Shown here piece after piece: positions 1 through 12,029 of a stretch of DNA of 64,000 nucleotides (position 1 is its first letter; each line of letters begins with the position of its first letter). Made by a program: the position numbers and the translations under genes. Source of the DNA: Ophioderma brevispina (lineage: Eukaryota > Echinodermata > Ophiuroidea > Amphilepidida > Ophiodermatidae); NCBI GenBank assembly GCA_023653785.1, contig JAMKCH010022475.1, positions 31,041 through 95,040 on the forward strand, written 5' to 3'. Below the pieces are notes generated by a model that was not told the DNA's origin, did no database searches, and was given only the letters and a program-made list of their open reading frames with translations.

Positions 1-1
1 A

Positions 2-1465
2 ACTTCACTTATCGCCACTGATGTCGTTACGGAATTTGTGACAGAAGACACGACGCTTGAAACCCCAGGAACACAGAACCCCGGACCTACGGTCAACACT
101 ACCTCAGGTGTAGTTTCTGGAATGTCAATGCCTCTTCTAGGAGTTACCTTGGACCTGTTTCGGGGAATTCCTTATGCGGAACCTCCAGTGGAAGATCTCC
201 GTTTCGCCAAGCCTCAACCGCGCAAACCATGGGAAGGAACGTATGAAGCTTTTGAATATGGTACTGCTTGCCCCAATCAGGAAGCCGTGGGGAAGAACCA
301 GTTATAGATGAAGACTGTCTATCACTAAATGTGTTTATTCCGCGTGAGAGAGACAGTCTCGTGCCTGTCATGGTGTATATACACGGAGGCGCGTTCACTG
401 TAGGGAGTGGTAGAAGTTTTGAAACTCTGGCTGCTTTTGGAGAAGTCATGGTAGTAACCATTAATTACCGCTTGGGTGTATTCGGCTTCCTAAGTACTGG
501 TGACGATTATGCTAAAGGAAACTGGGGCCTGTGGGATCAACGACTTGCCCTTAAATGGGTGAAAGAGAACGCAGAAAGATTTGGTGGTGATCCCGAAGAG
601 ATAACCATATTTGGTTCATCTGCTGGAGCCGACAGTGTCTTATACCAAATTTTGTCTCCATTGAATACAAATGAATTATTTCAGCGTGCAATATCGCAGA
701 GTGCAATTCATTTTAACTTTTTAAGAAATGATGCAACTACGGCTGCGAAATTAACTAGTTCTCTTGCTCAGAACATTGGATATGACCAACCTTCAGATTC
801 GAATTTGTTGATCCAGTTTTTACGGAATCAGTCAGTTGTAAGTCTTCTTGAAGAAGCTGAAAATCTTCAAAGGGAATTGACTAATTTCTTTCCGGTGATT
901 GACGGGAGTTCATACAGGAGTCCGGAACCTTTAATATATCTTCGAATTTTGATCAATATGACCTTCTGATTGGAATCAATACCGGCGAAGCCTCTTCCAT
1001 CTGGCAGGGCGAACAAGGTCTGAACGAAGAATCTTTCTTAGCACATGTAGCAACCATATCGAAAGCATTTTGCCAAGATCTTGGTGATTGCAAAGGCCTA
1101 GAATTGGCGGTTCAAGCAGCCACCTTTGCGTACAACGACATACACGTTCTACAGAATGATGAGTTCCTCAACTTGGTTCGTCTTTTGGAATTGGGATTTG
1201 AAGCAGCTTTTGCTTCCACCACTTCAAATATAGCTCGTCTACATTCTAAATCTGGTGGAAATACATTTGCATACGAGTTTGCATACGAAGACGCTCACAG
1301 ACACCCATTTCCATTACCACCAAATGTAGTTCCCAACCCACTACATGGGACTGAAGTTTACTACCTTTCTGAATCTGCCATAATCGACACGACAGCTGGA
1401 AACATGGATGAAATAGCTTTGTCTTACGCGTTCATGTCTTATTGGACCAATTTTGCACGTAATGG
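2..1465 (+). CDS. Cholinesterase-like carboxylesterase domain 1 of a tandem-domain membrane protein (exon, 5' partial)
   Basis: Alpha/beta-hydrolase of the carboxylesterase type B / cholinesterase family. The frame is open from base 2 with no initiator, so the gene starts outside the window. A Thr/Glu-rich stretch (about residues 1-35) leads into the domain start (FRGIPYAEPP, near 157-186). Further along are the disulfide-loop end EDCLSLNVF, the oxyanion-hole motif HGG (about 383-391), the nucleophile elbow GSSAG with Ser at 619-621, the acid Glu at 987-989 and the His of LHGTE at 1344-1346, so the whole triad is visible. The elbow reads GSSAG rather than the usual GESAG. The exon ends in FARNG at a GT donor (1466-1467), phase 2, at the same place as the FARTG|DPN junction of acetylcholinesterases. 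It is read in three successive frames: one base appears missing near 285-292 (a G run) and another near 905-925. Family call is certain; whether the frameshifts are real is open. Confidence 0.9.
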
Positions 1466-1739
1466 GTAGGTAGTTACAATATAGTATTTTGTGTCTCCTT
1501 TCCATTTTGAAGCGTTGCAACATATATTTTAAACAATATTATGTCGTAGTTATTGATGTAACAATGAAACATATGATTGTCGAATTTACTATTAGCAATA
1601 CGACAAAATTGTACTGAATATTTTAAGTTTGCGGTGACAACTCTGGTAGACTGTCTAGGAACCTAGGAATCCCAATTTTGTAAAATATACAATATTTAAT
1701 GTTACATACCATGATTTTATGTAACATTTAAGATAAATA

Positions 1740-4700
1740 ATTTTGTGATATCGGACTATTAACAACAAAACCGTATGGTTAAGCATTACCCATAGTGCTT
1801 TGGTTTGTCCCTATAGGACTTGGTGCAAAATCCGTAGCCAGCCCAGATGTGTAGTAGGTGAATTGTATTGTACTCCAGTATTCGTAAAGGACATTCCAGT
1901 CTATATGTCAGACTTCTCTAAAAAGATTATCTATATCAGGCTTTCATTCTTGGGTGCAGGAAGAGAATTCCATTATTACGCCATCATCCGTGGGTGGGAG
2001 AAAGGCGAACTTAATGTAATCCTCCTGTGTGGTTAGTTGTCTAAATGAAATGATAGAGGTTTGTCTGGTCATGGTGCCTTGTCTAACTTCTCTGTTGATA
2101 ATGAATTTGTCGATATCAATAGCTGCAGATTGATTGACTGTTTAGCTGCAGATTGGTTGGCTGTTTTGTATAGAAGAATCGCTTTCAGCAGCCTCTTTCA
2201 ACAAAGCCCATTCCAAATTAACGGATAATGTAACCTTTTCTCCATGAAATGTTATTCATATATGTGTTTTTTTTTAGTTTGGGGTATTATTAGAACAAAT
2301 GAAAGATAAAATAGGACAAGAGCACTAGTTGTAGGAATGCTTGAAGTAACGTACAATATAATCAAATTACACTATTTACAATCAACGTGCACAAATCATT
2401 CAAAATCGTGATTCTCCCTAAGTATCAACCATACCTATAAGGTAATAGCTAAAAGTTTCCCACTTTTGAACTAAATTTCCACTATTCAACAGAATATCCA
2501 AATAATAATATCATGTATTCGCGCAGTTCATGAACTTAATTTATGCTAATTAGCACTCGGGTTCCTAATTTTACACAATGGCAATGGACGTTATAGACAT
2601 GTTAATGATAAATAGATCGTATTAATAATATAAACTCTCCGAGTGGATCTATATATATTTTGGGCAAAATTCGCATTTATATTTTGTTAATGTGGTGATT
2701 AACGGTTTATCACATGGCATTGCCTTTAAAATAGTTTCAAATACTTTTTGAACCATATTTGTCATGAGAGGTTTTAGTAATAGCACACTTTTAAAAAACG
2801 AATTTACATGAACTACTTATCAAAGAAAACATAAATAATTAAAAGTAGAGGAAATCATACTTCAATAATAGTAGAAATAATATAATCATCATCCCTTGTG
2901 CTAAGTTTAATTGTAATCATAAAAAATCATGGCGTTCGTGTACAACAATAAACGAAATAAGATCAAAATAATTACAATTACACGTTTTAATTGTAAGTCA
3001 ATTGGATGGTCTTAAATTACACATATGTACATGTAGGCGGTAGGCCTGTCAACAATACTATTCTTCCTCACACCTAAAGTCAGTAAGCCTATTTAGTGAC
3101 ATTTTCAGATATATGTTTGTATAGAAGAATCACTTTCACCGGTCTCTCTTTTAACAAATCCTATTCCAAATTAACAGATAATATAACTTTTTGCCGAAAA
3201 ATATATGTCCATTAAAGCAAATCTATATTTTTTTCCTTTATATTTGTTTATTGAGAGCACGTGTGGTTCAGTGGAATCGTCGACCCAAAGCGAAATCTTT
3301 TTACGGTGATAGAACGCTATATAAAAACTGATTAATAATTATTATTTATTTAGAAAATTGTGTTTTTAGAAAGTCTGTAGACAAATGCAAGAAAGAATAG
3401 GGCAAGAGTGCTAGTTGTAGGAAAACTTGAAATAACGTACAATATAATCAAATTACATGTACACGTAATCAACGTGCACAAATCATTCAAAATCGTGATA
3501 ATTAACTTCTCCCAAAGTGTACACCATACTCTATAAATCATTTTAAAACCTATAAGGAAATAGCTAAACGTTTCCCACTTTTGAACTAAATTTTCCCCTA
3601 TTCATTAGAATATCCAAACACTAATGTCATGTACTCGCGCAGTTTATGAATTTACTTAATGCTAATTAGCACTCGGGTTCTTAGTTTTACACAATGACAA
3701 TGAACGTTATAGATCGTATTAATAATTTGGGCTGGTATTCTGAAAGGGAGACTAACTTTAGTCCTGGGTTTAAACCAGGGTTAGTCCTACAAGAGGGACC
3801 TTTTTTTCTTACAACATACTCTAAAAGTGTGCTGTAACGGGTGAGAAAATTCCTCATGGATGGGCTGGAACAGCCCATCCATGAGGAATTTTCTCACCCG
3901 TTACATTTAACTTTCACAGTATTTTGAAAGGAAAAAATGTCCCCTCTTGTAGGACTAACCCTGGTTTAAACCCAGGACTAAAGTTAGACTCCCTTTCAGA
4001 ATACCAGCCATAAACTCTCCGAGAATGTGAGAAAATTGTACTGAATCATTAATTATAATTGCAAATCTGCAGCACTGCATATGACCCTAGAATTCAAATG
4101 TTTCGTAAATAATGTTAGCGTGGTATACAATAGGCAATATACATAACAATAATATTATGTAATATTATGGTCAATCCTTTTGGGATATCAGACTATTAAC
4201 AACAAAACCATATGGTTAACATTACCCATAGTGCTTTGGTTTGTTCCTATAGGACTTGGTGCAAAATCCGTATCCATCCCAGGTGTGTAGTAAGTGAATT
4301 GTATTACACTCCAGCATTCGTATTGAAAGGACATTCCAGTCTAAAGTGAACGGAGGAGAATATCTTGAATACCCCTTATAGGAGAAAAGACCAATGCCAA
4401 ATTACATATTTCAGACTTCTCTAAAAAGATTGTCTATATCTGTATCTATTAACTGATACTTCAGGCTTTCAATCTTGGGTGCAGGAAGAGAATTCCATTA
4501 CGCCATCATGCGTGGTGGGAGAAAGGCGAACTTAATGTAATCCTTCTGTGTGGTTAGTTGTCTAAATGAAATGATAGAGGTTTGTCTGGTCATGGTGCCT
4601 TGTCTAACTTCTCTGTTGATAATGAATTTATTGATATCAATAGATTGGTTGTCTGTTTGAACAAATCCCCTTCCAAATTAACAGATAATGTAACCTTTTC

Positions 4701-5720
4701 TCCATGAAATATTATTCACACATTATGTTTATTGAAGCAAACCTATATTTGTTCTTTATATTTTGGGGAATTAGTTGTGCTTTTTCTGGTGTTTGGAGTA
4801 TTATTGGAAAGCCCGTAGACAAATGCAAGGAAAAAATTGACAAGGGGCTTAGTTGTAAAACCTTGAAATAACGTACAATATAATCAAATTACACATATGT
4901 TACAATCATTTCAAAATCGTGATAATTAACTTCTCCCAAAGTATACACTATACTCTATAAATTATTTTAAAACCTATAAGGTAATAGCTAAACGTTTGCC
5001 ATTTTCCAACTAAATTTCCCACTTATTCATCAGAATGTCCAAATACAAAATACTACTCATACAAAATACTACTCACGCAAAAGTTCGTGAACTTAATGCT
5101 AATTGGCACTCCGGCTCCTATGACAATGAGCGTTATAGATATGTTTAATGATAAATAGATTATTAGGACATCGATTTAAGCTTAGCTATTTCACATGACT
5201 CCTTAGTAGGTGGACAAGCATTTTGTATATGCAAAAAATACGATTGTTGGAAAATTAAAAGTACCATCCTTGGGAAATCTCCAAGTCATCCTTTAACGCA
5301 TGTAATTGCCTTTAAAAGGAATAGTTTTCATGAAAGATTTTAGTTAAATATGTAATAGCACACTTGAGTTTTGGGAACACTCCATACGATCTTTTTAAGA
5401 ACGAATTTACATGAACTACTTATCAAAGGAAAAAAAATAAATAGTTAAAACTAGAAGAAATGATACTTCATCAATTGTCGAAATAATTATAATCACCACC
5501 CCTTGTGCTAAGATTAATTGTAATCATAACAACATGGCGTTTGTTTACAGCATTAAACGAAATAAAACAAAATAATTACAATTACACGTTTTAATTGTAA
5601 GTCAATTGACTGGGCTTAAATTAAACCAAGTAGTACGTACATGTGGGCCTATCAACAATATTACTCTTCCTTACACGTAAAGTCAGTAAGCTATTCGGTG
5701 ACATTCTCAGAGATAAGTTA
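1740..5720 (+). repeat. Tandem segmental duplication inside the intron
   Basis: The same blocks recur in order with indels. The block starting GACTATTAACAACAAAACC is at about 1755 and 4190. The block AACGTACAATATAATCAAATTAC is at about 2347, 3433 and 4869. The block GTCAGTAAGC with its flanks is at about 3078 and 5680. A TGTATAGAAGAATC block is at about 2167 and 3117. The simplest reading is two to three partial copies of a unit of roughly 1.1-2.6 kb, diverged by small indels. Open frames inside it are not conserved between copies, so it is treated as non-coding. A SINE/LINE-tail-like piece (GCTATATAAAAACTGATT, near 3316) sits in the middle copy. Confidence 0.8.
3730..4009. mobile_element. 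280-bp foldback MITE
   Basis: Almost the whole element is one inverted repeat. It begins GGCTGGTATTCTGAAAGGG and ends with the complement CCCTTTCAGAATACCAGCC. The arms meet at a 3-bp loop near 3868-3870 flanked by GGGCTG/CAGCCC. There is no coding capacity. The duplicated copy of the surrounding sequence near 2620-2640 lacks it (AATAATATAAACTCTCC), so it inserted after the local duplication. A target-site duplication cannot be fixed with confidence. Confidence 0.85.
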
Positions 5721-6172
5721 CCCAGACATGACCTAGCCTTGTGCAGAAAATACGATTTAAACAAATCAAAAGAAGTCAAAAGTGCATTATTTTCAGCCCA
5801 CGTTGGAGTAGAACAAACAGACTCAAAGGCTTTAAATTCATACTTCATGGCCTTTTAACAAAAGTTGATTTTTCACGGTGGTTGATCTCGGGTCATTCAT
5901 ACTCGATGACACGGGTGAAATGGAATTTCCCACGTATCGATATCAATGGGTGCACTGCGAACATGTCCATTTTGGAGGAATTTTAAATTAGAAGTATTAT
6001 ATTATGTGCATTATTACAAAACATTACATTTAGTTTTCTTACGTATGGATTTCCGATCGCTTGGTTTGGACCGGTGAATTAACCTGAGCTGTGATCAGAA
6101 TTATCTGAATATGGTGACTCTTTTGGGGTAGCTTACAAAGAAATGATTAATCTGTGAAAGTTATTTTTGGCT

Positions 6173-6610
6173 AAAGAGACATTTATATCAGAGGTATTTC
6201 AAGTATAGTGCAGAGCTTGTGTTAAAGTGACGTCAGAAAGAAAATAGAATCTTGTGAAACAAAATTACTTTTTGAGACCGAAAAGCACAGATCCAAGAAG
6301 TTTTAAAAGATCTGGAAAGTAAAACGTTGTAAAGGACACTTACAGACGTGCACGTGTGAGGTCGTGTGGGTGGATTGCAAGTCCCGTTGCAAGTACAATT
6401 CCCGTTTGTATTCTCAAACTACCTGTTAACTTACGAAATAATTTTGTCAACAAATATGAGTTTTTGATTAAATTGGTTGTGATAGCCATTAAACAACGCT
6501 ACCTGTGATTCTAACATGACAGTATACCATAGTAGTTTCCCCATGTCCTCTGTTGTGAATTCGTACACTTCCATGCGGTTCTTGAGACTTTTCACATTGT
6601 TGTTTATGGT
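6173..6610 (+). repeat. Duplicated intron segment, copy A
   Basis: Aligns with copy B at 7780-8285 over GAGGTATTTCAAGTATAGTGCA, AGTGACGTCAG, CCGAAAAGCACAGATCCAAG and the later CTTGAGACTTTTCACA block. Both copies contain a full TGACGTCA palindrome (cAMP-response-element type), but nothing else suggests a promoter. The copies are separated by a TTAA-flanked MITE and a further dispersed repeat. Confidence 0.8.
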
Positions 6611-6772
6611 AGCTGTAAGAAGGATGTCCCAAACCACGACATGCACGAGGGATCCAAACTGCCATTTGTGTAGTGAAACATTGAAATCGCGCTTTTTGAA
6701 TTACCTCCACGTGTAACGAATGCGGTATGGTTAGGGAACAGATATCTCAAGTTTTACCCCTTAATTTGAGCT

Positions 6773-7299
6773 TTAAAGAGACACTGGCACATTTGAAAAA
6801 TAGTGCGCCCTCAAGATTTTTCAAAATCGATATTTTTGCATGGTTGTAAGGCTTTTATATACAAAAGCCCTCACCCGAAATGATTAAGACCAAATCAGCT
6901 TCCTTATGGGTAAACAGAACGATTTTATAATTTAGCGTCGCCGGCGACGTTAAATTCAGCAGACGACGAAAATGGCGTTTAACACAAGAACACGACTCCA
7001 TATGCATGTTTCCCACGCTATGTACACTGTTTGATCGGTCTATAACCTTTGTGGTTTTAATATCAGTGAGTATGAGTCAAAAATATTCATGTAATATATA
7101 CATTTGTTGATTAAAGTTATGGAAAAGTTGGCCTACAAATTACCTGGATGTCTTTATCCTCATATCAATGTCCCTATCTGTTTTGGGTATGTTATTTTTA
7201 TGTGTGAAGTATATCTCTGTTCTTCCAATGGCCTAGACTATCATTTGAGAGCAAATTGAAGAAATTTCATATTTGTGAAATGTGCCAGTGCCGCTTTAA
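6773..7299. mobile_element. TTAA-flanked non-autonomous DNA transposon (MITE), copy 1
   Basis: Bounded by TTAA at both ends. The inner terminal repeats are AGAGACACTGGCACATTT on the left and the complement of AGCGGCACTGGCACATTT on the right. A second copy in the opposite orientation lies at 44986-45536 and shares the whole body. That includes an internal palindrome around TCGCCGGCGACG, about 175 bp from the same end in both copies. A TTAA target duplication is characteristic of piggyBac-type transposition, so mobilisation by a piggyBac-like transposase is a reasonable inference. No transposase is present. Confidence 0.82.
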
Positions 7300-7304
7300 G
7301 ACAC

Positions 7305-7660
7305 TATTCAGTGATTTGAAACAACTTATTTGAAATTTGCAGGAATAGCTTCAAAGTGACGGATACGTATGTAGAATTCTCATAAGTAACCTTTTCCAAC
7401 TGACGAATTGACAGAAAAGGAAGAAAACGGCCGTGTTCCAAAATACGATTCCCCATTCAATTACGTGTTGTAGTAAGTGTCCGAACGGACAGTAATGACT
7501 AAAATTTCCATTTTTTCCTTTCCTTATTAGGTTGCTTCTTCGTGGTCTTTATCATTTGCACGGTATGTTAGGATACCTGTAACTTGTTTACATAACGATG
7601 CAAAAATCTTATTTTTTGATGATTTTTTCGATTTTCTGATTTAGCAATCACTGATAGTGG
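7305..7660 (+). repeat. Dispersed repeat, also at 60755-61110
   Basis: Shares ordered blocks with the distant copy: GACACTAT, AATTTGCAGG, TTCCCCATTCAATTACGTGTTG, AAGTGTCCG, GGTATGTTAGGATAC and TTTTCTGATTTAGCAA. The match runs about 350 bp with indels. It has no recognisable coding content and is probably part of a larger unidentified element. Confidence 0.75.
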
Positions 7661-7779
7661 TCTTTAGTTGTATATATTTTAAATAATAGTTCTCAAATTA
7701 GAATGGAAAGTGTGCGAAGTGAAGTGTGTGTGTGTGTCTGCGTGCGTGTGTGGATCTTTAAAATGTTATTTTTGAGCTA

Positions 7780-8285
7780 TAAAAGGGACGACTATCAGGT
7801 ATTTCAATTATAGTGCAATGGCCCTTTCTGAATAGGTCTTTGAGTTGAACTAAGAAGGAATAACAGACCATGTGTTAGAGTGACGTCAGGTAAAATAGAA
7901 GCTGTGAAACAAAATTACTTTTGGACCCCGAAAAGCACAGATCCAAGAAGTTTAAGAGATCTGGAAAGTCAAACGTTTGTAATACACGTACAATGTACGT
8001 GTGCGCCGGGCGTGTGGGTGGATTTCAAGTACAATTCAACTACTTATCCATTTATTTTGTATAGTTTGTATAGGTTACGACCTGTTAACTTACCAAGTAA
8101 AGTATGGTCCCACATAGGAGTTTTCGAATAAATTGGTTGTGAATATCCATTAATTGCACATGTGATTCCTAACAATGATAGAATAATTCATATTTTTTTT
8201 CTTTCCACCATGCCTTTGTTGTGATTTCCGCCGTACGGTACTTCGCACTGACTTTCCTCAGTTTTTTGAGACTTTTCACGTGGTT
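7780..8285 (+). repeat. Duplicated intron segment, copy B
   Basis: Partner of the segment at 6173-6610, with the same block order and the same TGACGTCA site. It carries a small insertion (AATACACGTACAATGTACGTG, itself palindromic) where copy A has different sequence. Confidence 0.78.
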
Positions 8286-8480
8286 GGTACACTGTAAAAC
8301 GCTATTTCAAAAAGTGTTTAACTGAGTTGTTTAAATATTTAACCGTCTGTTTTTAAAACATTTAAACAGATTTTTTTTTTTAATATTTAAAATGTTTTAA
8401 CAACTTGGTTTAATATTTAACAGCTCATTAACACCGGTTGTTTAACGGTGGAACCCTGAACAACCATGGTTGTTTAGGTC
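8285..8480. repeat. TTTAAC/GTTTAA-rich repeat
   Basis: Dense short motifs of the type GTTTAAC, TTTAAAAC and ATATTTAAC on both strands, with a T homopolymer near 8371-8381. Could be a degenerate simple repeat or a small palindromic element. It shows no coding signal. Confidence 0.55.
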
Positions 8481-8889
8481 ACTGCCTTGGTTCAATTCGT
8501 CGGTTCATTGTTTTTTCAATTCCTCTAAATAAATTACTGTTATTTAAATAATCCAAAAGCAAACTTAGCTTTTGTATGTTTTCGTGCCTGTGCTAAGCAT
8601 TCTGCCTGCATTTGTATAGTACGCGCGTAAAATGAAAAAATCCTAAAATATGCTGGCATTCCATATTACTTAGTCATAATAGACGCATTTTTTAAGAAAA
8701 TAGTATCAAGATTAATTTTCGAGGTTAAAGTTAAGTAGTTTTTCTCCTTCCACGCTTTAGAAACCCCAAGCAGGAATGTGAACAAAGCTGGCTTGTCCAT
8801 TGACCTCACCTCACCACGTGCTAAGTGTCACACGTCCTAGTTCATGTTTGTCAAGATGTGCTTTCTTACACAATACTGACACATTTCGT

Positions 8890-9985
8890 ATGGCAAGCCA
8901 TAAAGGCCATAAAACGATTGCTGCAGGACGCGTTGCGGAGAACGTAATCCGACGCGTGGCGTGAGACATTTCTTCTTCAATCCGCGTGTGCGTAACCGCA
9001 TTGTTACATCCACCGCGTTCTGTCTTGGATTGATCTTGGGGTCCAATCAAAATCCATGCAATTTCTGTGACGTATTCAAAAAATAGACCCACACGCGTTG
9101 CTAGATACTTTGCAACGCGTTGCAAACTTCACAACGCGTTGCGAGCTTTCCACACGCGTGGCAAGCTTCCAACGCGTTGCTAAGGTTTTACACATCATAA
9201 GGCATAACGTATTGTCGCAACGCGTTGTGAAAAGTCACAACGCGTTGCGACATTTCGGCAACGCTTTGCGACATTTCAGCAACGCGTTGCGACCTTTCAG
9301 CAACGCGTTCGGTGTCCGGCCAATCAAAATCATGAATTTCCTGTGCGTATTTCAAAAATATAAATCTCACACGGCGTTGCGACCTTCACAACGCTTGCAA
9401 AACCTCACAACCTTGCGGCAATACGTTATGACCCTTATTGCCTCACAACGCCTTGTGAAGTTTGCAACGCGATGTGAAGCTCACAACGCGATGTGAAGGC
9501 TTGCAAAACGCGTTGTGAAACCATAAGGGTCATAACGTATGTGGCCGCACGCGTTTGGTGATCTATTTTTGAAATACGTCACAGAAATGCATGAGTTTTG
9601 ATTGGCCGACGATGCCGCACCGTTGCCGAAATGTCGCAACGCGTTGCTACTTTCTCACAACGCGTTGCGACAATACGTTTTTATGACCCTTTGCTTTGGA
9701 CCTTCGCAACGCTTTGCAAGCCTTCAAAACGCTTTGTGAATATCGCAACGCGTTGTGAAGGCGGTTGTCAACGCGTTGTGAGTTTCCACAACGCGTGTCT
9801 AGATACTTTGCAACGCGTTTGGGGTCTATCTTTTTGAAATACGTCACAGAAATTCATGATTTTGATTCGCCTACACCGCAACGCGTTGCTGAAATTCCTC
9901 AACGCGTTGCCGAATGTCGCAACGCGTTGTCTACTTTCTCGCAACGCGTTTGCGGCAATACGTTATTGCCTTTATGGCTTGCCAT
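8890..9985. repeat. 1.1-kb nested palindrome built from CAACGCGTTG units
   Basis: The ends are perfect inverted 18-mers, ATGGCAAGCCATAAAGGC (8890-8907) and GCCTTTATGGCTTGCCAT (9968-9985). Inside are about 17 exact AACGCGTT cores and more degenerate ones (AACGCTTTG, ACGCGTGG), mostly extended to GCAACGCGTTGCGA and spaced irregularly by 10-25 bp. A ~40-bp box (AATACGTCACAGAAATTCAT type) occurs four times: reversed near 9041-9088 and 9315-9352, forward near 9562-9605 and 9822-9868. A central inverted pair (ATACGTTATGACCCTTA near 9420, TAAGGGTCATAACGTAT near 9524) confirms symmetry about 9437. The array is much richer in CpG than its AT-rich surroundings. Open frames here are by-products of the repeats. 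Confidence 0.9.
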
Positions 9986-10199
9986 CACGGCGCGTGCCTG
10001 GGCAAGCAGTATGTACATGTAGGTCTTTGTCACGTCCCGACGTCCTCCCGTTGGTGTAGGGGACTCTGGCCGTTTTTTACCAAACATCTGGCCATTGATT
10101 TACGATACATTGATTGACATCAACACGACGACCACATAACAGAAAAACATTAAATCAGTTGTAGTATACCGATTTAAAAAAAAAGGCGGTCCGAAAACC

Positions 10200-11700
10200 G
10201 ATGATTAGGGATTGGGTGGGGGGGGTTGGAAAAGTGGGGGCTTCGGACATCAAATTTTTTTTGATCCCCCCCCCTTTTTAGGTTCAGAAAATTTTGTTGA
10301 TCCCCCTTTCACGGTCCTTAAATTTTTGATCCCCCCTTATACCTTCAGACAAAAAAGCGGAGACAAACTGCAGAGGTGGGCCCTGCAGTAAAGAAATGAT
10401 GATTTTTCGGTCATGTCGACTGCAATTTGCCCATAGCTGGTCCCTTCTCACAACAAGCTCGGAACCCTTCGCAATACTCACGTTGATTTACTTAATTTTA
10501 ATGCAAATTGATAGAATCATTTAAATTTTTTTAAGTGGTTCACCACAAATACCAAGTTGGCAAGTTTGGGTAACGGTCTTAAAAATCAAAATCGTAATCA
10601 TTGATGTGTAAGATTTGTTGGGGGTGGTAATATTTATAGCCTATGTGTACTGCAATCAATGATAATGTTAGAAAAGTTGTTTAGAAGAAAACGATTGGTG
10701 TTGATGACCCTGGGGTGGGTGCGGGAGGGGGTGTCCGCGCAAAGCGCGGAAGCCTCGCAACAATCACTTTCGTAGATACATTTTCTCTTGCAAACAGTGG
10801 CGTAAATTTATTTTTGGCATTGGGGAATGGGGTTGATGAAAATTTAAGAATGATATAACAGGGTTTGCTGAAAAGATCCATTACTAGCACATGTGCGCGC
10901 GAAGCGCGCTAAAAATTTTGCCATTTGGAAGCCAAACTTGTTAAAGGTAATTGTAATTAGAACAAAATGTGCACAAAGCGCACATAAATCTACCATTTTA
11001 AACTATTATGGTAAAATATGAGGTTATTTTCGGTCAAAAACACATGGCCGGGCATCAACATTGGGGGAGGGATGTTGACCATCCCCCTCGGGGGGATATA
11101 TCCTCCATCCCCAGGATTTACGCCTATGCTTGCAAAGATAACACAATGTGAAATTTCCAATGTGGCTCACAATAAATGATAATACTTGAGTATGGGCATT
11201 AATGGTATTAAAAAGTAAAATCTTAAATAGGTAAGGTTTGTTTTGAATGTAGCATCGAAGCATTCGCTGAGAGAGTTCATGTGGCTGGTTGCAGACAGCC
11301 TACCTACATTGCAATCACAAAGGTGAACTTGGTAAAATAGTAGTGGAGTTGTTTCTGGACTAAAAGATTAGGGTGGCCACAATGTGGACATGGCACTGAT
11401 TATACGGGAGTGGGCACAAGAAAGGTGCCTCCTTCCGGGCGAAGCGCGGAACCCTTGTAATATTCGGTTTTCAAGACACATTTTCTAATGGAAAAGTTGA
11501 TGTTCCCAAGATTGCAAATTGGATGATACTTTGGTAAAGTTATGTTTTGAATGGAGCAAAATGTCCTTAAAATTTTTTGATCCCCCCCTAATACAGGGTG
11601 GAATCTTTTTTGAACCCCCTTTTTGGGACCTAAACTTTTTAGATCCCCCCTCATATTTTCCAACCCCCCACCAGAGTATTTATGAACACTCCCTTATGAA
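10200..11700 (+). repeat. Dispersed repeat region with GCGCGAAGCGCG and GATCCCCCC motifs
   Basis: Contains several short hairpin-like motifs: CCGCGCAAAGCGCGG (10733), GCGCGCGAAGCGCGC (near 10893), GTGCACAAAGCGCAC (10969) and CGGGCGAAGCGCGG (11437). It also has repeated TTTTTGATCCCCCC phrases near 10258-10340 and 11573-11670. Partial duplication is visible, since the stretch after each GCGCGG contains AGACACATTTTCT or GATACATTTTCTC. No gene was identified. Confidence 0.6.
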
Positions 11701-12029
11701 GCCCACAATTTTATTTTCTGGCCTAATTAGCATAAAAACGCCATGGCCGGTTTCATTTTGTGTCCACCAACATATGTGCAACTGATATTTAAAGGCTGAC
11801 TCAGAGATTTTGAAGTATAATTTTTTTTGGTGTATTAATAAAAGAAATAGTCAACTAGATCTAAAGATAGTAGCCTAAATGGTCCAATTCTAAAGTTTGA
11901 GATGAAACGGATTTTTCATTTTGATGTAGTAAACATTTACGTGTAGTATAGCGGTACCATAGGATACTATGTATAACCAAATTTCCGGATCCGGAATTTT
12001 GTTACAAAATTGTGATTTTTCTATATGAA

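Noticed and set aside
3250..3340. tRNA-like A box (TGGTTCAGTGG) followed by a LINE-like tail
   Set aside because: No B box or cloverleaf could be found; at most a SINE fragment within the duplicated region.
9098..10117. Several overlapping open frames on both strands (60-130 codons) with repeated RNALRHFS/QRVA-type peptides
   Set aside because: They are translations of the CAACGCGTTG array; peptide repeats follow the DNA repeat in every frame.
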